Shown: in pieces, positions 53,183 through 57,654 of the stretch
Numbering within the stretch: position 1 is the stretch's first letter
Layout: every line of letters starts with the position of its first letter
Source of the DNA: Streptomyces sp. CBMA29
GTDB lineage: Bacteria; Actinomycetota; Actinomycetes; Streptomycetales; Streptomycetaceae
Assembly (NCBI RefSeq): GCF_014596445.1
Contig: NZ_MECL01000015.1
Span: forward strand, 1-57,654
Length of the DNA: 57,654 nucleotides
Direction: 5' to 3'
Position numbers and translations under genes: made by a program
Notes under the pieces: generated by a model
What the model was told of the DNA's origin: nothing
What the model saw: the letters and a program-made list of their open reading frames with translations, nothing else
Database searches by the model: none

Positions 53183-54262
53183 GTGAGCAGTAGTGGCCTC
53201 ATCTACGCAGTCATCGTCGGGGCCTGGGCTGCCTACTTGGTGCCCATGTGGCTCCGTAGGCAGGATGAGCTCAACGAAGCGCGTCCGACGGAACGCTTCA
53301 GCACCGCCATCCGGCTTCTGTCCGGGCGCGCGGCGATGGAGCGGCGTGTCGCGAAGGCGCGAGGTGAGAGCGTCGAACCCGCGGAGGGCGCAGCCGACGA
53401 CGTATCCGAGGACGACCTCGCCGGAACGGTGGACGTCCGCGGACTCGCCGTGCCCGCGACCGAGGTGCGGCCGGGCATCCCGCAGGCCGCGCACGGCGCC
53501 CACGGCGTCCACGGAGCACGCGGTACTCAGGGCGCGTCCGGCGCACATGGTGCGCACAGCGCGCACGGTGCCCGCTCCGGCGTGCCCAACCCGCGCGCCA
53601 AGGTGCTCGCGCGCCGTCGCCGCACCACGACACTGCTGTTCCTCGGCTTCACCGTCGGCGCCGTCGCGGCGGCTGTCGGCGGCGTCGCGCTGCTCTGGGC
53701 GCCCGCCGTCCCGGCCGTTCTGCTGACGGTCTACATCGGCCAGATGCGTCGCCAGGAGCGGCGTCGCTTCGAGGTGCGCATCGACCAGCGGTACGCCGCC
53801 GAGGCCGCCCGACGCCTGCGCGCCCGGCCGGAACCGGCCGCCGAGGAGCACCAGCATCAGCATCAGCACCAGGCGGCGCCCGCCGAACGCCCCGCGCCCT
53901 CGCCGCGCACGGCCGACCGGCGCGCTCTCGTCGAGCAGACCGACCATGCCGAGTGGGTCGACCAGCAGCGCGCGCAGCAGAACAACGACGACGGCTGGGA
54001 GCCCGTACCGGTCCCGCTGCCCACCTATGTGACGGCTCCGGTCGCCCCCCGTACGCCGGGCGGCGTCGACCCCGGCGCGCCTGACACGTGGAGCGCCGCC
54101 AGGTCCGGCACCGCCGCCGCGGAATCCGCCCCGGCGGCTGCCGCGCAGGAGTCGGCCCCGGCCGCACCCCAGCCGCGCCGCCCGCGCCCGCGCACCCCCC
54201 GCACCCCGCTCTTCGACCAGTACGCCGATCCCTCCGACCGCCCCCGCGCCGCCAACGAGTAG
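53183..54262 (+). CDS. sepX: Divisome membrane protein SepX/GlpR
   Basis: A 359-residue protein. TM1 is at the very N-terminus (LIYAVIVGAWAAYLVPMWL), followed by RRQDELNEARPTERFSTAIRLLSGR, which is diagnostic of SepX/GlpR. A linker (102-132) has HGA-type repeats, then a second hydrophobic region (149-187) and a long Pro/Ala/Arg-rich cytoplasmic tail. SepX is needed for Z-ring stability and sporulation septation in Streptomyces; its corynebacterial homologue is the Glp receptor. GTG 53183 is the start; no strong ribosome binding site is visible. Position matches Rv0996. Confidence 0.88.
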   Translation: MSSSGLIYAVIVGAWAAYLVPMWLRRQDELNEARPTERFSTAIRLLSGRAAMERRVAKARGESVEPAEGAADDVSEDDLAGTVDVRGLAVPATEVRPGIPQAAHGAHGVHGARGTQGASGAHGAHSAHGARSGVPNPRAKVLARRRRTTTLLFLGFTVGAVAAAVGGVALLWAPAVPAVLLTVYIGQMRRQERRRFEVRIDQRYAAEAARRLRARPEPAAEEHQHQHQHQAAPAERPAPSPRTADRRALVEQTDHAEWVDQQRAQQNNDDGWEPVPVPLPTYVTAPVAPRTPGGVDPGAPDTWSAARSGTAAAESAPAAAAQESAPAAPQPRRPRPRTPRTPLFDQYADPSDRPRAANE

Positions 54263-54304
54263 CCCTGCCAGGCTTCCCGGCCATCCGGACCAGCGCGAAT
54301 CACG

Positions 54305-54335
54305 TTCACGACCACCCGTCTCGGGATGCTAGAGT
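54305..54335 (+). promoter_or_regulatory. Putative promoter of tRNA-Ala
   Basis: TTCACG (54305-54310) and TAGAGT (54330-54335) are spaced by 19 bases and end 15 bp before the tRNA, consistent with a housekeeping sigma promoter. Matched by eye. Confidence 0.4.
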
Positions 54336-54349
54336 TTTCCTCGTTGCAA

Positions 54350-54423
54350 GGGCCTGTGGCGCAGTCCGGTAGCGCACCTCGTTCGCATCGAGGGGGTCAG
54401 GGGTTCGAATCCCCTCAGGTCCA
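54350..54423 (+). tRNA. tRNA-Ala (anticodon CGC)
   Basis: 74 nt. The acceptor stem GGGCCTG/CAGGTCC includes the G3-U70 wobble pair that identifies alanine tRNA. D arm GCGC...GCGC, anticodon stem CCTCG/CGAGG with loop TTCGCAT (CGC), T arm AGGGGTTCGAATCCCCT, A73. No CCA. The 3' end is the probable attB/attL of the integrated element that follows. Confidence 0.95.
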
Positions 54424-54432
54424 CCGCAGCTC

Positions 54433-54469
54433 AAAGCCCCTCCCGGGTGTTCTTCGGGAGGGGCTTTTT
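54433..54469. terminator. Terminator between tRNA-Ala and integrase
   Basis: AGCCCCTCCCG (54435-54445) pairs with CGGGAGGGGCT (54455-54465), followed by a T-run (54465-54469); the A-run on the other side makes it usable for the integrase too. Confidence 0.85.
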
Positions 54470-54497
54470 CGCGCTGTACAGCAGCAAAGTACAGCAG

Positions 54498-55721
54498 CTA
54501 CTTTTGAGCCTGCTGGCCCAGGTGTTCGCCGAGCTTGCGCAACGCCTTCCGGGTCGCCTCGGACGGTATGTGCGTGTAGACCTCCATCGTGACCGCGATC
54601 TTGCTGTGCCGGAGGATCTGCATCGCGACCCGGGGGTGCACGTCGAGCGCGGCCAGGAGCGAGCCGCAGGTGTGGCGAGTGTCGTGCAGCCGAATCCGCC
54701 GCACCCCAGCCTTGTCCGACCGGGAGGCGAACGAGCGGTTGAAGTTGCGGGGTTCGACCGGCGTTCCGTACCGCGTGGTGAAGACGAAGTCGGACTCGGT
54801 CCACAGCTCACCGGCCGCTTGCTTGGCCGCCTCCTGTTCCTTCTGCCGCAGCCGCAGGGCGGTCACGCAGATCTGCGGCAACGGCAGCACCGCCGACGAT
54901 GCCTCGGTCTTGGTCTCGTCGTGCACGAGTTGGCGTCGGATGCGCTGCAACTGGAGGTCTACAGTCACCTCTCCTGCGTCGAGGTTCACGTTCTTCCACG
55001 TCAGCCCGAGTACCTCACCGCGTCGGAAGCCGAGGACCAGGATGAGCACGTAGGCCGTGTACAGCGGATCACGAACGCTCCGGGCTGCTTCGAGGAACTC
55101 GCGCGCTTCTTCTACCGACCACGGATGACGCTTGACCTTGCGCCCCGAGCGCACCTTGACCAGGGCCGCGACGTTCTTCGGGATCAGCTCCTCGGTGATG
55201 GCGTTGGTCAGGGCCGACCGCAGCACAGCACGCGCGTCCTGGACTGTCCTGCGGGAGGCGAGCTGTTTGCAGCAGGCTCCGGCCGCACAGCAGCGGGGCC
55301 TGTCCCGCTTCGCGTCCTTGCCCTGAGCGCAGCATTGGCACTGAGCGAGCAGGGTGTTCACCCAGGTGCGGATGTCCCGCACGGTGAGCTTGTCGAGCCG
55401 CTTCGCCCCAAGGCCGGGGGTGATGTAGAGCCGGACGTGCATGGCGTACGTCTCGGCCGTCTTGGGCTTCAGGTCCGGGTCCACGACCTCGGCCAACCAC
55501 CGGGTCAGATAAGGGCCCAGGGTGGGCGAAGAGGTGCTCACCGGTCCGTTCTTCGCCTCGGCATGCAGCCTGATCCACTTGTCGTGCACCTCGTCACGGG
55601 ACTTGCCGTAGACGTACTTGCGGGCGCGCTTGCCGTCCGGCTTGGTGACCCAGACGTAGGCCGCGTGGCCGTTCTTGTACGGGTAGATGGAGCCTTCGCC
55701 GTTGCTGCGCTTGGTACTCAC
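54498..55721 (-). CDS. Tyrosine site-specific integrase
   Basis: A 407-residue tyrosine recombinase. An N-terminal AP2-like arm-binding region is followed by a core-binding domain with a Cys-rich insertion (CQCCAQGKD to CCAAGACC). The catalytic domain has the first Arg in VLGFRRGEVLGL, then LHDTRHTCGSLL (H-x-x-R), ILRHSKIAVTMEVYTHI (H and catalytic Tyr). GTG 55721 with GAGGAGG is chosen; the frame opens farther upstream but overlaps xis. It overlaps the xis stop (GTGA). It would integrate the element at tRNA-Ala. Confidence 0.95.
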   Translation of the reverse strand: MSTKRSNGEGSIYPYKNGHAAYVWVTKPDGKRARKYVYGKSRDEVHDKWIRLHAEAKNGPVSTSSPTLGPYLTRWLAEVVDPDLKPKTAETYAMHVRLYITPGLGAKRLDKLTVRDIRTWVNTLLAQCQCCAQGKDAKRDRPRCCAAGACCKQLASRRTVQDARAVLRSALTNAITEELIPKNVAALVKVRSGRKVKRHPWSVEEAREFLEAARSVRDPLYTAYVLILVLGFRRGEVLGLTWKNVNLDAGEVTVDLQLQRIRRQLVHDETKTEASSAVLPLPQICVTALRLRQKEQEAAKQAAGELWTESDFVFTTRYGTPVEPRNFNRSFASRSDKAGVRRIRLHDTRHTCGSLLAALDVHPRVAMQILRHSKIAVTMEVYTHIPSEATRKALRKLGEHLGQQAQK

Positions 55722-55927
55722 GCTGCCTCCTCGGCGGTGGCGACGACGTGTGCGACGTACTCGTCGACCCAGGCAGGGAGGATGCGGCGGTTGCGGCCGA
55801 TGACGACGGAGCGGATCTCGCCGGTGAGGACCAGCATCTTGGTCTTGGACAGGCCGAAGCCGAGCATGTCGGCGACCTCGGCGGTGGTGAACCATTTCCG
55901 CTCCATGGCGGATATGGGGGTGGGCAT
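55718..55927 (-). CDS. Excisionase-like helix-turn-helix protein
   Basis: A 69-residue winged-helix protein with MERKWFTTAEVADMLGFGLSKTKMLVLTGEIRSVVIGRNRRILPAWVDEYV, an excisionase/MerR-like DNA-binding domain. It is encoded just upstream of, and coupled to, the integrase, as is usual for Xis. It would bend DNA during excision. ATG 55927 follows GAAGAGA; ATG 55876 region starts are less likely. Confidence 0.9.
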   Translation of the reverse strand: MPTPISAMERKWFTTAEVADMLGFGLSKTKMLVLTGEIRSVVIGRNRRILPAWVDEYVAHVVATAEEAA

Positions 55928-56126
55928 GGAGTCTCTTCTCTCGGCGGCGCGGGGCAACGCGCTGCCGTGCTGACTGGTGGGATGGGCGGTGGTGACGCGT
56001 ACCGCTTGGCTGTCCTCGGCGTTGGTAGCGCCGGGGACGGTGCGGGTGTTGGCTGGCTGGGCCGGATGCGGCGGACTGCGCCGAGAGGACGTTCCGGCAG
56101 CGGTCGACAGTGGAGGGGGAACCCTC

Positions 56127-56645
56127 CTACTGGCCGTCGGACGGCCCCTTGCGCAGCGGGTCCCAGGGGGAGTTAGGGGCCGGGTACCACTCGGGTCCGG
56201 TGTCCTGGCCGACGTTCACGCCCTGGGCCGCGAGGCGGTCGGCGATCTCGTCGTACTCGCGCTCGGCCTCGTCGAGCCGGGATCTGGCGCCCTGCTCGAT
56301 GTCGTGGGCGGTCTTCCACTCCTGCTCGGCCTTCTGGACGCGGTAGCCGGCCTCCTGCAGTTCGTAGTCCGGCTCGTCGGGGCCGGCGACTGCTTCGGTC
56401 ATGAAGTGGGCGGCGGGGACGTTGAGGGCCTTGGCCAGGCCGACGACCTCGTCGAAGCGCAGCAGACGGGTGCCGTTCTCGATCTTGGCGATCTGGGTCT
56501 GGTGGAACTTGAAGCCGAGCCGGGTCATGCGCTCGGCCAGGTCTTCCTGGGACAGGCGTGCGGCCTTCCGCAGGACCTTCATGTTGTGCGCCACGAGGGC
56601 CTCGCCCTCCAGGGGCGTGTAGCGGTGCGCGTGCGGACTGGACAT
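56127..56645 (-). CDS. XRE-family regulator with C-terminal helical domain
   Basis: A 172-residue regulator. The helix-turn-helix is VLRKAARLSQEDLAERMTRLGFKFHQTQIAKIENGTRLLRFDEVVGLAKAL. A long charged helical, probably coiled-coil part follows (AGYRVQKAEQEWKTAHDIEQGARSRL). ATG 56645 follows GGGAGG. It is divergent from the ATPase gene and may control element maintenance or excision. Confidence 0.85.
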   Translation of the reverse strand: MSSPHAHRYTPLEGEALVAHNMKVLRKAARLSQEDLAERMTRLGFKFHQTQIAKIENGTRLLRFDEVVGLAKALNVPAAHFMTEAVAGPDEPDYELQEAGYRVQKAEQEWKTAHDIEQGARSRLDEAEREYDEIADRLAAQGVNVGQDTGPEWYPAPNSPWDPLRKGPSDGQ

Positions 56646-56691
56646 GTCGGCCTCCCTTCGGCCCGGTCTCGACGCGCCGGGATGAAATAAA

Positions 56692-56721
56692 ACGATACCG
56701 CATGAAGAATCCATGCCGCAA
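56692..56721 (-). promoter_or_regulatory. Putative promoter of XRE gene (TTGCGG-N18-TATCGT)
   Basis: On the minus strand, TTGCGG (56721-56716) and TATCGT (56697-56692) lie about 47 bp before the XRE start. Matched by eye. Confidence 0.4.
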
Positions 56722-56807
56722 GCGGTTGAGTTGTTCGTTATGGAATCGTGACCACCTCTGACCGGCCAACATGCTGGAATCGCATGCTCTAAGAATGCCA
56801 GAAGCGC

Positions 56808-56837
56808 TTGACTGGCGGGCGGGCGCCGTGATATGAA
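56808..56837 (+). promoter_or_regulatory. Promoter of the ATPase operon (TTGACT-N18-TATGAA)
   Basis: TTGACT (56808-56813) and TATGAA (56832-56837) are near-consensus housekeeping elements with an 18-base spacer. They lie about 190 bp before the ATPase start, leaving a leader with a hairpin. Two TGGAATCG direct repeats nearby may be operator half-sites. Confidence 0.55.
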
Positions 56838-56912
56838 TGTTCTAATCCCGCATTGCGATCCCAACCTGGAAGAGGTTGAGCGCCTGTCGAGACTGACGCC
56901 GCACAGCACAAA

Positions 56913-56939
56913 GCCCCCGGCGCTACCAACACCGGGGGC
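56913..56939 (+). terminator. Leader hairpin before DUF3631 gene
   Basis: GCCCCCGG (56913-56920) and CCGGGGGC (56932-56939) form an 8-bp stem with an 11-base loop in the leader. There is no T-run. It may be an attenuator or a transcription-blocking structure. Confidence 0.55.
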
Positions 56940-57029
56940 CTGACGGAAACCACGCCACCGCCCATCCCAGGACAGTCAGCCAACGGCGGACCGGGTTGCC
57001 CCCCGGAACCCGCCGAGCAAGGAGTCTCC

Positions 57030-57654
57030 GTGAACGAGAGTACTGCCTCCAGCCCCGGCCCCGCAGCCCCAAGCCCCATCCCACCGACCGGCACCTGGCC
57101 GACCGTCGCACAGCCAGGCGGTAGCCACCGGCCCTCCCAGCCCGACGCCGTATCTCCGCTCCCCGCCCCCGGGCGGGCACCCGCACCGGACCGGCCGCAG
57201 GAGCCGGCCGGCCCGCCGGAGATACCCGACGTACCGCCGACCGAGGGCGACGAACTGCTCAGGCGGCTGCGGGCGCTGATCGCCAGGTTCGTGGTCCTGC
57301 CCTCCGGCGAGGCCCTGGACGCGGCCACGCTGTGGGTCGCCGCATCCCACCTGCAGGCCGCCTGGCAGCATGCCCCGCGCCTGGCGGTGGTCGGCCCGGC
57401 GAAGCGGTGCGGCAAGTCGAGGCTGCTGGACGTGCTGGCCGAGACCGTCCACGCCCCGGTGCTGACTGTGAACTCCACACCGGCCGCGGTCTTCCGGTCC
57501 ATCACCGAGGAGCCGCCCACCCTCCTGGTGGACGAGGCCGACACGATCTTCGGCAGCCCGAAGATGGCGGAGAAGAACGAGGAGATGCGCGGCCTGCTCA
57601 ACGCCGGGCACCAGCGCGACCGCTACGTCCTGAGGGTGGTGGGCAGCGAGCACA
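57030..57654 (+). CDS. DUF3631-type ATPase/primase-associated protein, partial
   Basis: The frame runs off the right edge (about 208 residues visible, no stop). A Pro-rich lead (1-70) is followed by LAVVGPAKRCGKSRLLDVL, a Walker A-like loop of the DUF3631 family, and PTLLVDEADTIFG, a Walker B. Such proteins occur in actinomycete plasmids, AICEs and phages near primase or helicase functions. GTG 57030 follows AAGGAG (57020-57025). The remaining domain and partner genes are not visible. Confidence 0.85.
   Translation, partial: MNESTASSPGPAAPSPIPPTGTWPTVAQPGGSHRPSQPDAVSPLPAPGRAPAPDRPQEPAGPPEIPDVPPTEGDELLRRLRALIARFVVLPSGEALDAATLWVAASHLQAAWQHAPRLAVVGPAKRCGKSRLLDVLAETVHAPVLTVNSTPAAVFRSITEEPPTLLVDEADTIFGSPKMAEKNEEMRGLLNAGHQRDRYVLRVVGSEH

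Larger units (their letters stand above)
54424..57654. mobile_element. Left end of an integrative element (AICE or prophage-like), partial
   Basis: The tRNA-Ala 3' end is followed by a tyrosine integrase, excisionase, XRE regulator and a DUF3631-type ATPase. This is the layout of an actinomycete integrative element that uses tRNA-Ala as attachment site. The att duplicate and most cargo lie beyond the window, so boundaries and type (AICE or phage remnant) cannot be fixed. Confidence 0.8.

Noticed and set aside
55958..56126. Possible small gene between xis and the XRE gene
   Set aside because: Frames there lack a ribosome binding site and coding base pattern; nothing supported.
56835..56943. 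Short frame (about 36 codons) ahead of the DUF3631 gene
   Set aside because: Its ATG lies inside the -10 element and the frame covers the hairpin, so it is unlikely to be translated.

Overview
This window is a high-G+C actinobacterial chromosome segment, almost certainly Streptomyces or a close relative. The evidence is near-exclusive G/C at third codon positions, frequent GTG starts, an HrdD-type sigma factor with a SigR-type promoter, a SepX/Glp division locus, ECF41 and SigK-like ECF sigma factors, a class F sortase and no encoded CCA on the tRNAs. Gene order from mscL through the FmdB protein, formyl-THF cyclo-ligase, galU, glp, rimJ and sepX resembles the Mycobacterium tuberculosis Rv0985c-Rv0996 region.

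Layout. (1) 1-4.1 kb: a copper-efflux unit (copZ and a truncated copA, minus strand) behind a CsoR-like operator, then panD and a two-domain VOC protein. (2) 4.2-7.6 kb: a translationally coupled three-gene partner-switching operon (PAS/GAF/PP2C phosphatase, cobalamin-binding protein, STAS antagonist). The cobalamin protein carries the W-x9-EH signature of CarH/LitR photoreceptors but no DNA-binding domain, so this is a candidate B12-based light input to a sigma-factor switch. (3) 7.7-11.5 kb: an RluA-type pseudouridine synthase, an unknown protein, and an ECF41 module (epimerase plus sigma factor) with a textbook TGTCACA-N16-CGTC promoter. (4) 11.6-19.7 kb: a SigK-like ECF sigma factor, a lipoprotein, a His-rich NicO-type transporter with an EF-hand loop, a TPR protein and a DUF4331 protein, divergent from a CHRD-type surface protein and its class F sortase. 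Similar promoter-like elements precede the sigma gene and both divergent units.

(5) 19.8-34.7 kb: an FG-GAP secreted protein, tRNA-Arg(CCU), a DJ-1/PfpI protein, an LLM oxidoreductase/flavin reductase pair, two DHA2-type MFS exporters, an ABC ATPase, MarR and TetR regulators, an extradiol (LigB-type) dioxygenase and a GNAT enzyme. TTGAA-N2-TTCAA palindromes stand before both marR and the dioxygenase gene, suggesting a small regulon. (6) 34.8-45.4 kb: hrdD, a VIT1/CCC1-like protein, LtrA, a Cds1-like PLP enzyme, mscL, a SAF-domain protein, mtnP, a Ruc-like zinc-ribbon protein behind a CIRCE element, an MFS protein and a K+/H+-type antiporter. (7) 45.6-54.3 kb: a penicillin-acylase-family protein, then formyl-THF cyclo-ligase, galU, glp, moaC, mog/moaB-like, rimJ-like and sepX. 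Two genes here or nearby (antiporter, rimJ-like) appear to start at CTG. (8) 54.35 kb to the right edge: tRNA-Ala(CGC) followed by integrase, excisionase, an XRE regulator and a DUF3631-type ATPase, which is the left end of an integrated element that continues past the window.

Both outer genes (copA and the DUF3631 protein) are cut by the window edge. Coordinates and starts come from reading frames and ribosome binding sites by eye; no similarity search was run, so family names rest on recognised motifs.
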